Origin: Jilunia laotingensis
GTDB taxonomy: Bacteria > Bacteroidota > Bacteroidia > Bacteroidales > Bacteroidaceae
Length of the DNA stretch: 64,000 bases
Assembly (NCBI RefSeq): GCF_014385165.1
Contig: NZ_JACRTF010000001.1
Span: forward strand, 4,464,001 to 4,528,000
Direction of reading: 5' to 3'
Shown here: one piece after another, positions 27,918 to 36,113 of the stretch
Layout of the letters: the number at the start of each line of letters is the position of its first letter
How positions within the stretch are numbered: the first letter of the stretch is position 1
Made by a program: the position numbers and the translations under genes
Notes under the pieces: model-generated
Told to the model about the DNA's origin: nothing
Seen by the model: the letters and a program-made list of their open reading frames with translations, nothing else
Databases searched by the model: none

Positions 27918-28262
27918 ATCAAATATTTACTACAATTACATATTCTGTTCGTTTTCACGTTTATCACATCAATATTGACGTTTAGCTTGCAAAAAAAGAA
28001 GATTATTATTAAGTAAACAGACTTATTTACATCAGATTATATGTCATATCAGATCAAGAACGAAAACTAATTTTACCAATGAATACTCATATCTCAATAC
28101 AGGAATTGGATAAACGAATTATCACATAACCCCATAAAACATACATATGCCTAACAAAAAGCACCCTTTTCTCTTTTTTTACTAACCATCCTATTTTATA
28201 AAAAGATTGAAATAGCCCGACGACAACTCCTTTTCTTCTTCAAAAACAGATAAATCGAGCTT

Positions 28263-28404
28263 TTTTCCCCGATAAAACGACCTTTTCTTCTAATAGAAAT
28301 AACCATTTTCAACCGGAAAAATAGGTGTTTTCATCAAATGAAGTGTTTATTTTCATCTGATGAAATAACTTTTTCATCAGATGAGAATTTAATCCTCATG
28401 AATT
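28263..28404. repeat. Tandem array of about seven 20-23-bp near-palindromic units (TTTTCATC-GATGAAA type)
   Basis: Successive unit anchors at 28267, 28287, 28310, 28332, 28354, 28375 and 28397 give spacings of 20, 23, 22, 22, 21 and 22. Units include TTTCATCTGATGAAA and TCATCAGATGA (perfect palindromes around one base) and TTCTAATAGAA. Left-hand units are more degenerate. Same architecture as the arrays at 7342 and 56264 but different sequence. Confidence 0.7.
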
Positions 28405-28829
28405 AAAGTTTATTTTGCCTTTTTATTTTCCATTTCCCTCCTCCTGGCGAGCATACATATTCTATCAAAATAGCACTCTTAGTCGCCCAACACTTTCTAT
28501 ATAAAAAGAAATCAAAGGACAATCCACACAAAAGAAAGTCCCTTCTTCTAAATTAACAGCAAACTGACTTTCCCTAATTGGCCTACAATCGTATTTTTCC
28601 AATCACAAGTACCATCGCTAGAAAATATCGTTCTTATGGCAAGTTAAAGAGACAAATTGTCAAAAAGATAAATCATTTCATCCTATAGTTGTAAATCCAC
28701 AACCGCATAGCCACAAATTATATCTTAGCAAGCTGTCTTATCGAATAAATAAATTCAATCATCTTCCACTATTTGTGATTTTACTATTACTTTCGCGACT
28801 AACAAGTCAAAAAGCAATCGAGAAAACCA

Positions 28830-29342
28830 ATGGACTCAAAAGCCTCACAAGCCAAAGACAATGTAGAACAGGAATTCCTTACAGTAATCCGGGAATATGA
28901 ACGGATCATTTATAAGGTATGCTATCTATACACCACTCCGAATGCTACACTCAACGATCTCTATCAAGATGTAATACTTAATCTGTGGAAAGCATACCCT
29001 AAATTCCGGAGAGAATGCAAGGTATCCACATGGATATATCGCATTGCACTGAATACCTGCATCAGTTTTATCCGTAAGGAAAAAAATGTGCCGGAGCTTG
29101 TGACGTTGACCCGGGAAGCGGACTGGATGGCGGAAGATAAAGATCCGTTACAGGAAATGTTGCGACAATTATACCGGATGATCAACCAATTAGGACAACT
29201 TGATAAATCTATCATATTGCTTTATCTAGAAGAAAAAAGTTATGAGGAAATGGCTGAAATTACCGGATTGACAGTTACGAACATCGCAACAAAACTAAGC
29301 CGTATAAAGGACAAATTAAAAAAAATGAAAAAGGAGGATTGA
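28830..29342 (+). CDS. ECF-type RNA polymerase sigma factor
   Basis: 170 residues with sigma region 2 (TLNDLYQDVILNLWKAYPKFR, STWIYRIALNTC) and region 4 (LDKSIILLYLEEKSYEEMAEITGLTVTNIATKLSRIKDKL). No region 3, hence ECF class. It lies downstream of the 1-kb non-coding region and directly before a membrane protein gene (5 bp gap), the usual sigma/anti-sigma layout. The stop overlaps the Shine-Dalgarno-containing end (AAGGAGG at 29331-29337). Targets are not evident in the window. Confidence 0.9.
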   Translation: MDSKASQAKDNVEQEFLTVIREYERIIYKVCYLYTTPNATLNDLYQDVILNLWKAYPKFRRECKVSTWIYRIALNTCISFIRKEKNVPELVTLTREADWMAEDKDPLQEMLRQLYRMINQLGQLDKSIILLYLEEKSYEEMAEITGLTVTNIATKLSRIKDKLKKMKKED

Positions 29343-29347
29343 TTTAT

Positions 29348-29932
29348 ATGGAATTGGAAGAACTAAAAAAATCGTGGAATGCATTGGACGAGCATCTTAA
29401 AGACAAAAAGATAGTCAAAGATGAAGATATCTCGCGGCTTATCAACCATGCAACAAAAAATATCGATGCTATGAGCCGGTTGAACAAAAGACTCCGGATA
29501 ATAGCACTTATCATTTTTGTCTTTTTGATTTTTACATTTATCTATGACGGGGTTTTCCCTGATATTTACTATCAGATCATTCTCATTGCCTTGATTCCTG
29601 CTTTCGGCTGGGACATTTTCAGTTCCCGTTACTTAAGCGATACGAACATAGATGAATTGCCACTTGTCACGGTTATTTCGCGCTTTAACCGTATCCATCG
29701 ATGGATGATTCGTGAAAGAATTATTGGAATCGGCTTTATATTATTTATGGCCGTCCTCTTCTTCTTCACTCGGCAAGTATGGCAGCATGGTACGGGTATG
29801 ATCATCTTCTTTTTCATAGTATGGGCCATAGGAATCGCTTTTCCTCTCTGGATTTATAGAAAAAATCTGGGACGCTTGCATGAAATAAAGAAAAACCTCA
29901 ATGAATTAAAAGAATTGAAAGATAATGATTAA
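29348..29932 (+). CDS. Membrane protein, probable sigma-factor partner (anti-sigma-like)
   Basis: About 194 residues. A cytoplasmic N-terminal segment (MELEELKKSWNALDEHLKD) is followed by four hydrophobic segments in two pairs (about 47-85 and 125-170) and a charged coiled-coil C-terminus (LGRLHEIKKNLNELKEL). No zinc-binding anti-sigma motif (HxxxCxxC) and no FecR domain. The position 5 bp after the ECF sigma gene suggests it sequesters the sigma factor at the membrane; that role is inference. Start: ATG at 29348 lies 10 bp after AAGGAGG, whereas the in-frame TTG at 29339 would leave only 1 bp. Confidence 0.75.
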   Translation: MELEELKKSWNALDEHLKDKKIVKDEDISRLINHATKNIDAMSRLNKRLRIIALIIFVFLIFTFIYDGVFPDIYYQIILIALIPAFGWDIFSSRYLSDTNIDELPLVTVISRFNRIHRWMIRERIIGIGFILFMAVLFFFTRQVWQHGTGMIIFFFIVWAIGIAFPLWIYRKNLGRLHEIKKNLNELKELKDND

Positions 29933-29974
29933 CTCAAAATATTCTAGACCTCTATTCTCTATCTAATAAAGACG

Positions 29975-30000
29975 AAAGGTGTCCTAGTGACACCTTTCTT
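29975..30000. terminator. Bidirectional terminator between the sigma operon and sbcC
   Basis: AAAGGTGTC (29975-29983), loop CTAGT, GACACCTTT (29989-29997). It sits in the 72-bp gap between convergent genes. T-rich flanks on the plus strand; suitable for both directions. Confidence 0.7.
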
Positions 30001-30004
30001 AATT

Positions 30005-32884
30005 TTATGCTGACAGAACGACAATCTCACTTTTACCATTTACCAATTTGCGTAATTGCACTTGTACCGAAATACGTTCACTCATCTCCTGCACGTGAGA
30101 TATAACCCCAATTTTCCGCCCCTGCATTTGTAACTGTTCCAATGCTTCCATGGCTGTACGCAAGCTGTCGGCATCAAGAGAGCCAAATCCTTCGTCAATA
30201 AATAATGACTCTACCTTCAAATTATTACTTGAAAGAGAAGAAAGCCCCAAAGCCAATGCCAGTGAAATCAAAAAAGATTCCCCACCGGAAAGTGAATAGA
30301 CCGTACGGACTTCATCACACATGTCGCAATCGACCACTTGTAAGGCCAGCGTACCGGGTACCTGCTGAAGTTTATATCGCTTGGAAAGATAAGCTAAATG
30401 TTTATTTGCGTGCAACAATAGTAAATTAAGAGTATAACTCTGGGCTATAACTTTAAATTTAGTACCGTCAGCGCTTCCAACCAGTTTGTTCAGCTTTCCC
30501 CATTGTTCGGCAACCGATTGTTTTTCTTTCCATTCGACTTCGATCTCTTTCAAACGTTTTTTGTTCTCTTCTTGTTGCAACAAACGAACCTCAATTAAAG
30601 ACAACCGGTGTTCTGTTTCCTGATTAGCCGTCTGACAGGCACTAATAGATTCTGTCAATTTATCGGGATTTTCTATTTGTTTTTGTTGCTCGGTCAATTC
30701 CTGAACCACTTTTATAAGTTGCTTTATCTCTCCTTGCAAGGTGGATATTCCCACCTGCATCTTCTCTACTTCTTTACGGGAAATCTCCAATGTTTCTGAG
30801 ATTTCTTTTTCTTTTCTATGGACTGCCCTTTCAGCATCATCGGCCGTCTTCCCCTTCAACAATCCTTTACGTTCTTGTTGCAAACGCTTAAGTTCCTCAT
30901 CAATCGCATTATAACGAACTCGTTCTGTAGATTCCGTTTGCCGAAATATCTGTAGCTGTTCCTCTATCGCCACTGTCTGCTGCATCAATAACCGGAGTTG
31001 ATTAAGTTTTTCCCGGACAACTTCACAATGATTTCTCATTTTTTTTATCAACTCATCATTTCGTTGCCATTCTGAATAAAGAAGTTGGTATTGATTCATT
31101 TTTCCTTCTAATTCATGCAGACGTTGAGTCAGTTCCTTCAAAAGAGTGTTCAGATAATCTTTTGAAGGTTCAGCCCCCGGATAGGCTGCCACTATCTCCT
31201 CTTGAAACTTCTGTTGATCAATTAAATTGCGTATGTCCCGTTGAAGTGCAATTTCACGGTCATTCATTTGTTTATAGACTTCAGAAGCCGCTTTATATTC
31301 TTTCTCAACAGAATGATACAAAGTGTCGACAGCACTTCCTTCTATTCCATATGGATGCGATAAACTACCACAAACAGGGCAGGCTTCACCGGCATGAAGA
31401 TTATGACGCAAAGCGATGACGTTTTGGCTCATGGCCAACCGGGCATTTTCATATATATGTTGTAACACATTTAGTTGTCCCGCCTTGTCAGTAAGTTGCT
31501 GTGTCAGAACAGCCAGTTGAGTAGATAATTCCGCTTGTTTGGCACGCAAATCCGTCAGCAATCGACTCGCCTGTAATGTACGTTGAACAAGAGCTTGCTG
31601 TTGCAACAATCTATTTTGCTCCTCACCAATAGATTGAATACCAAAAGCATTCAGATCAGACACCCGGTTATCATTTTCCTTTTGATAGAATAACAGTTGT
31701 TGTTCTTCACGAACCACAGTCTCTTCTATCTGTTGCAAATCTACCGATAGAGATACGCCCTTCTTCAATAATTTGCTTAGGGAAATGCAAGATGAATCTA
31801 ATTCAACTTTAACAAGGCGTTGCTTTTCCTCTGAATCAATCGTTTGTTTATGTAATACGTTCAAAGTATCTTCAGACTGCCTTATATTTTCTTTCAAAGT
31901 CTGTAAACGGATGTCCAATTCGCGAGCTTTATGTAATTCCGGCTGAAGTGTTTCCCATTGTTCACGAAAATGCATAAGATATTCCGTTTGTTGAAGCAGA
32001 CTCTCCTGAAGTTTTTTCAATTTTTCTAACTCTACAGATTCTTCCTCTTGCTTCTTTAGAAGTTGTTCACGATGCTGCCCTAAAGTCCGGACAACAGTCA
32101 ATTGACCGTTCAATTCAGTAAGCTTTTTCACTCCATCATTACGCAGTTGAACCAATTCTTCCTTATTTTTCTGCAAAGCCACTAATTCTTCTTCAGGAAG
32201 CAGTTCGATGAGACTGATGGACTGTTTAAGTAGATTCATTGCTTCGTCAGCAGCTTTACTGCGCGCATATATTTCACGAGAAACACGAGAATATATCTCA
32301 GTTCCTGTCAGCTTTTCCAGCAACTCGGCTTTGGCAGACTCCTTGGACTTTAAGAAGGTGGCAAAATCATTTTGCGCCAATAAGACGGTACGGGTAAATT
32401 GTTCATATGTCAATCCGACCAATCCAACCAACTGACTGAGAAGTTCTGTTTTCGTACCTTGTAACTCTTCTCCTTTATTCAGATCGATAACCTGAATCAC
32501 CTGGGGTTGCAACGATCCCATAGATTTACCGCGCGCGCGACGAACCGACCAACGAGATCGATAGAGATACCCAGTACTTCCTTGGAAATCTACCTCAGCA
32601 AACCCCTCTCCCATTCCTCTTCGAAGAATGTTTCGCACATCAGACTGATTAACTTGATTTTCACCAACATCCGACAAATACAGATTTTCACCCGATGCCG
32701 TAAAACGAGGAGTTTTATCATAAAGGGCCAAACAAAGAGCATCTAATATAGTTGACTTACCCGCCCCCGTAGCTCCGGAGATTGCAAATATGCCAGCCGA
32801 ATGAAGAGGTTCAGCCGTAAAATCTATTTCAAAAGTCCCTTCTATAGACGCAAGATTCTTAAGTCGTATGCTCAGTATTTTCAT
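30005..32884 (-). CDS. sbcC: SbcC-type nuclease ATPase subunit (Rad50 homologue)
   Basis: 959 residues. Walker A GATGAGKSTILDAL near residue 38, long coiled coils broken by the zinc-hook motif CPVC (about residue 500), then the ABC signature LSGGESFLISLALALGL and Walker B ESLFIDEGFGSLD. SbcCD is an ATP-dependent exonuclease/endonuclease that opens DNA hairpins and cleaves protein-blocked ends. The start at 32884 (MKILSIRLKNLASIEGTF) overlaps the end of sbcD by 26 bp, so the two subunits are coupled. Confidence 0.96.
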   Translation of the reverse strand: MKILSIRLKNLASIEGTFEIDFTAEPLHSAGIFAISGATGAGKSTILDALCLALYDKTPRFTASGENLYLSDVGENQVNQSDVRNILRRGMGEGFAEVDFQGSTGYLYRSRWSVRRARGKSMGSLQPQVIQVIDLNKGEELQGTKTELLSQLVGLVGLTYEQFTRTVLLAQNDFATFLKSKESAKAELLEKLTGTEIYSRVSREIYARSKAADEAMNLLKQSISLIELLPEEELVALQKNKEELVQLRNDGVKKLTELNGQLTVVRTLGQHREQLLKKQEEESVELEKLKKLQESLLQQTEYLMHFREQWETLQPELHKARELDIRLQTLKENIRQSEDTLNVLHKQTIDSEEKQRLVKVELDSSCISLSKLLKKGVSLSVDLQQIEETVVREEQQLLFYQKENDNRVSDLNAFGIQSIGEEQNRLLQQQALVQRTLQASRLLTDLRAKQAELSTQLAVLTQQLTDKAGQLNVLQHIYENARLAMSQNVIALRHNLHAGEACPVCGSLSHPYGIEGSAVDTLYHSVEKEYKAASEVYKQMNDREIALQRDIRNLIDQQKFQEEIVAAYPGAEPSKDYLNTLLKELTQRLHELEGKMNQYQLLYSEWQRNDELIKKMRNHCEVVREKLNQLRLLMQQTVAIEEQLQIFRQTESTERVRYNAIDEELKRLQQERKGLLKGKTADDAERAVHRKEKEISETLEISRKEVEKMQVGISTLQGEIKQLIKVVQELTEQQKQIENPDKLTESISACQTANQETEHRLSLIEVRLLQQEENKKRLKEIEVEWKEKQSVAEQWGKLNKLVGSADGTKFKVIAQSYTLNLLLLHANKHLAYLSKRYKLQQVPGTLALQVVDCDMCDEVRTVYSLSGGESFLISLALALGLSSLSSNNLKVESLFIDEGFGSLDADSLRTAMEALEQLQMQGRKIGVISHVQEMSERISVQVQLRKLVNGKSEIVVLSA

Positions 32885-34124
32885 TTATCACTCCTTTCAT
32901 AGCTTCATTAAATAGTTTTTCCAGTTCTTCAGACATTTCGACCTGATAGATTTTCTCAAAAGTAGCTTTCACAATATCAAGTGGATTCATTTCTTGTAGA
33001 CCAGAAGCAAGCATCACTTCTTCCTTCATTGCGTCCCCAGCTTGCCGGTAAGAAGATACGATTCGAGCCAGCCGTACCGCTTTATCCACAAGGATTTCTT
33101 CGATGCGTTGACGAAGCACAGGTTCCGGTTCGGACAACATGATCTTTATTTCCAAATAAGGAAATTCTGATTCAGACAGTTGAGTATCCATTAATGAAGG
33201 CAAATGCTCAAGTTCTTCAATGACCTTTTCAGGAACAGCAGCTTTCCCATTGGGTACACTTAAAAGGCCAACCATAGGATTATATTCTATTTTTTCTATC
33301 TCCACTAATTGGCCTTCCATCAACGTCACTCGAACTACACCATGATGATAATTTTTCTCTGCAAACGACATAGGCAATGGGCTTCCGGCATAACGAATAT
33401 TATCACGTCCTGATACCCGCTGTGACTTATGTATATGCCCTAATGCAGTATATGCTATCTGTTTAGGGAAAGCATCGGGTGAAACACATTCCAATCCTCC
33501 GATAACGGTTCGCTCACTATAATCACGTTCTGCAATTTCCGATCCGGTTGCTTGCAGATGACCGACAGCAATAATAGCTTCACCATTTTTACGGTGTTCA
33601 ATAGCCCTCTTCAATAAACGAGCATATAATTCTTTCACACCTTCAGCATAAGGATTTCCTTCTGTTATAACTACAGGATAATCGCCCTGTCGGAGAAAAG
33701 GTACAGCTAAACAGAGTGCTTCCACCTCACCTCCACGATTTTTCAACTCAACAATTAAATCATCATAATCAATTTCCCCTTCTTGTTTATGTACAAGACC
33801 TTTAATTTCTGTTCTCATCTCCTGCAAAAGAGGCAAGGGCGCTTCAAGCCGGGCAGCAGAATCATGGTTCCCAGCTACAATTACTAACTGAAGCGATGGA
33901 TTCTCTTCTGTAACCCTACGAATAAAGTTATAAAACATACGCTGTGCCCCTGCAGATGGATTGGAAACATCAAATATATCACCTGCAATCAATAGGACAT
34001 CAATCTCCTCCTTCTTCAACTCTTCGGCCAACCAATTTAAAAAGTGGTCGTGTTCTTCCCTCCGGTCATAGCCAAAAAAAGTTTGCCCCAAATGCCAATC
34101 GGCAGTATGCAAAATACGTATCAT
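32859..34124 (-). CDS. sbcD: SbcD-type nuclease subunit (Mre11 homologue)
   Basis: 421 residues of the calcineurin-like phosphoesterase family. Metal-binding motifs in order: HTADWHLG (residues 6-13), AGDIFD (about 47), GNHDSAARL (about 84), and the later GHLQATG and GHIHKSQ. Provides the nuclease site of the SbcCD complex. The C-terminal ISENTEHTT-like tail overlaps sbcC by 26 bp. The ATG is only 24 bp after the stop of the degenerate kinase gene, so sbcDC may be transcribed with the two sensor kinases. Confidence 0.95.
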   Translation of the reverse strand: MIRILHTADWHLGQTFFGYDRREEHDHFLNWLAEELKKEEIDVLLIAGDIFDVSNPSAGAQRMFYNFIRRVTEENPSLQLVIVAGNHDSAARLEAPLPLLQEMRTEIKGLVHKQEGEIDYDDLIVELKNRGGEVEALCLAVPFLRQGDYPVVITEGNPYAEGVKELYARLLKRAIEHRKNGEAIIAVGHLQATGSEIAERDYSERTVIGGLECVSPDAFPKQIAYTALGHIHKSQRVSGRDNIRYAGSPLPMSFAEKNYHHGVVRVTLMEGQLVEIEKIEYNPMVGLLSVPNGKAAVPEKVIEELEHLPSLMDTQLSESEFPYLEIKIMLSEPEPVLRQRIEEILVDKAVRLARIVSSYRQAGDAMKEEVMLASGLQEMNPLDIVKATFEKIYQVEMSEELEKLFNEAMKGVINENTEHTT

Positions 34125-34148
34125 TCGTTTTCCAATTTAAATAACTGA

Positions 34149-36113
34149 TTATATAGATAATAGCGGACAAGTGAAAATGACAGTAGGTTTATCTTTGTCT
34201 TTAGTGACTGTATAAGTTCCATTGAAATAACGTATAAAATGTGAATTAATCTCATTACGGATCAAAAGTTTTTTATCAGTATTGTTTTCTCGTGCCAATA
34301 AAGTACCTGTCACTATGAATATTAAAACAGAAGAGACATCTTCACGCTCTATACTAAGCGTAATATGATCGAAATCCTGATGATCACCAGATGGAGTAGT
34401 AAACAGACTTCTCAACAACGACACAAACCATTTTTTATCGGTACAAATCAACTGGCTATCAACAGAAGTCTGTATAGAGATTCTTTCATTACCATCTTCC
34501 GTTCCATTGGCAAAACGAACTATCTCTCGGCATAATCCGATGATTTCTACTTCTTCCTCTTCATATTTAATCTTTCCCGATTCCAAACGGGAAAGTTCCA
34601 GTATATTATTTACATAATCCAATAATTGCTCTGCATTTTCCTGAATAATCTTCCCATATACCAACTTGGTCTCTTTATCAAGATCGTCCGTTTCGGCCAA
34701 TAATTCGGCAAATCCTACTACGGCATTAAGTGGAGTCCGTATATCATGACTGATTTCCATTTTCAGACGTTCTTTCGCCATATTATCTTCTTCAGAATGG
34801 GCGGCAGCTTCCGCAACCTCCCGTTCAGCTTGCACAATTTTACGCGAAAGGTAACGTGTATAAATATAAAAGATCAATGCCAAAATCGAAAGTATCAATA
34901 AAATAACAAAGATACGCACATAATTTATGTTCGTTACTTTCTGTTTCTCAAGTAATAATTCATCTATATGATAAATATCCTTTATTTGATCCAACTGATT
35001 GGAAGAGAAAGCATTATTCAATGAGTCTTGCGTTCTTATCAGATATTTACGGGTTTCGATGGCACCGATAGAATCCCCCTTTCCCCACTGCGTTGTGGCC
35101 TTATAATTCATCAACACACCAAATGTATTTACATTATTCTTCAGAACAATCGGAGTTACTTTATCTATCAATGCAATACTCTTATCATATTCCTTCGTCC
35201 GTGAAAAATATTGAAGCCGGATCAATTGTATATTTAACCAAAATACAGCATCGACATGCGGACCTAACAAAGCTTCCGCCTTTTCAATGTGTGCCATAGC
35301 ACGCTCATAATCTTTATTAACCATATAATGTAATACATACTTCACTTCACAATCAATGATCAGATTTGCCCAATTCTTCTGTGTATCAGGCTCTCTTTCC
35401 AACACTTCTTGCAAAGTTTTCTTCATTTCAGCTAAATATGGCATTCTCAGACTATCTTTTCCTGAATTCCCATATACTTGGGCTATTCGTGAAAGAACAT
35501 CTACTTTCAAGTACTCTTTTGTTTCAGGTTCAAAAATTTGATAAGCCTTTAGAAAAATATCTAAAGCCCGCTCGGAACGGCTAGATACTCCATAAGCACA
35601 TCCCAAACTATTATATGCAGCAATCTTACCATTATTACTTTTCCATTTCGTTGCTTCATCCAATGTCTCTTTTGCCACATACACCGCTTTTTCAATCATT
35701 CTTTTAGATGCTAACGCACGACTTACAGCAGCTTTTTGTTCCAAATAATAATCATATGTACCCATCTCCTGAGCAAATTCTTTTAATTCTTCCACCCAAT
35801 ATGACAGACTGTCAGGATCATGCTTTTTATCATAATATGAAGCAATATAGTAAGCACCTTGATTCTCATAATAAAGATTCTGCTGCAATTTACCTTCCTC
35901 ATACAAAGCAGTGGCAAAGAATTTATTATGAGGAGGATATTGATGTAGATAAGCTATTTCATCGAGGAGATACAACCGAGTAGAGTCATGCGGCATTTGT
36001 TGCACCCGTCTCATGACACTATCCCGATACATAATATCTTCCTTACTCTCCCCAGCAAACAAGCAGAAAAGAACAGAAAAAATCAAATATAGTGATATTA
36101 TCAGCCTTTTCAT
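34149..36113 (-). CDS. TPR-containing membrane histidine kinase with degenerate catalytic domain
   Basis: 654 residues: signal peptide (ending near LFAGES), a periplasmic region of TPR-like helices (about 30-390), one transmembrane segment (about 397-420), then a dimerisation/phosphoacceptor helix with an intact H-box (MEISHDIRTPLNAVVGF, His456). After SRLESGK the ATPase part is not recognisable: no N-box NxxxN, no DxGxG, no GxGLGL. The final about 140 residues are therefore a degenerate HATPase remnant. The gene overlaps the upstream intact kinase by 4 bp (ATGA). It may be a phosphorylated partner rather than an active kinase. Confidence 0.85.
   Translation of the reverse strand: MKRLIISLYLIFSVLFCLFAGESKEDIMYRDSVMRRVQQMPHDSTRLYLLDEIAYLHQYPPHNKFFATALYEEGKLQQNLYYENQGAYYIASYYDKKHDPDSLSYWVEELKEFAQEMGTYDYYLEQKAAVSRALASKRMIEKAVYVAKETLDEATKWKSNNGKIAAYNSLGCAYGVSSRSERALDIFLKAYQIFEPETKEYLKVDVLSRIAQVYGNSGKDSLRMPYLAEMKKTLQEVLEREPDTQKNWANLIIDCEVKYVLHYMVNKDYERAMAHIEKAEALLGPHVDAVFWLNIQLIRLQYFSRTKEYDKSIALIDKVTPIVLKNNVNTFGVLMNYKATTQWGKGDSIGAIETRKYLIRTQDSLNNAFSSNQLDQIKDIYHIDELLLEKQKVTNINYVRIFVILLILSILALIFYIYTRYLSRKIVQAEREVAEAAAHSEEDNMAKERLKMEISHDIRTPLNAVVGFAELLAETDDLDKETKLVYGKIIQENAEQLLDYVNNILELSRLESGKIKYEEEEVEIIGLCREIVRFANGTEDGNERISIQTSVDSQLICTDKKWFVSLLRSLFTTPSGDHQDFDHITLSIEREDVSSVLIFIVTGTLLARENNTDKKLLIRNEINSHFIRYFNGTYTVTKDKDKPTVIFTCPLLSI

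Larger units (their letters stand above)
27836..28829. other. One-kilobase AT-rich intergenic region between divergent genes
   Basis: No open frame of credible coding character on either strand. It holds the minus-strand promoter at 27887-27917, a palindromic tandem array at about 28263-28404, and otherwise AT-rich sequence with many short A and T runs. The sigma-factor gene begins at its right end. I saw no tRNA, riboswitch or origin signature. Confidence 0.6.

Noticed and set aside
27836..28829. Replication origin or phage attachment region
   Set aside because: AT-rich and gene-free, but no DnaA-box cluster, dnaA neighbour, integrase or tRNA end was seen.
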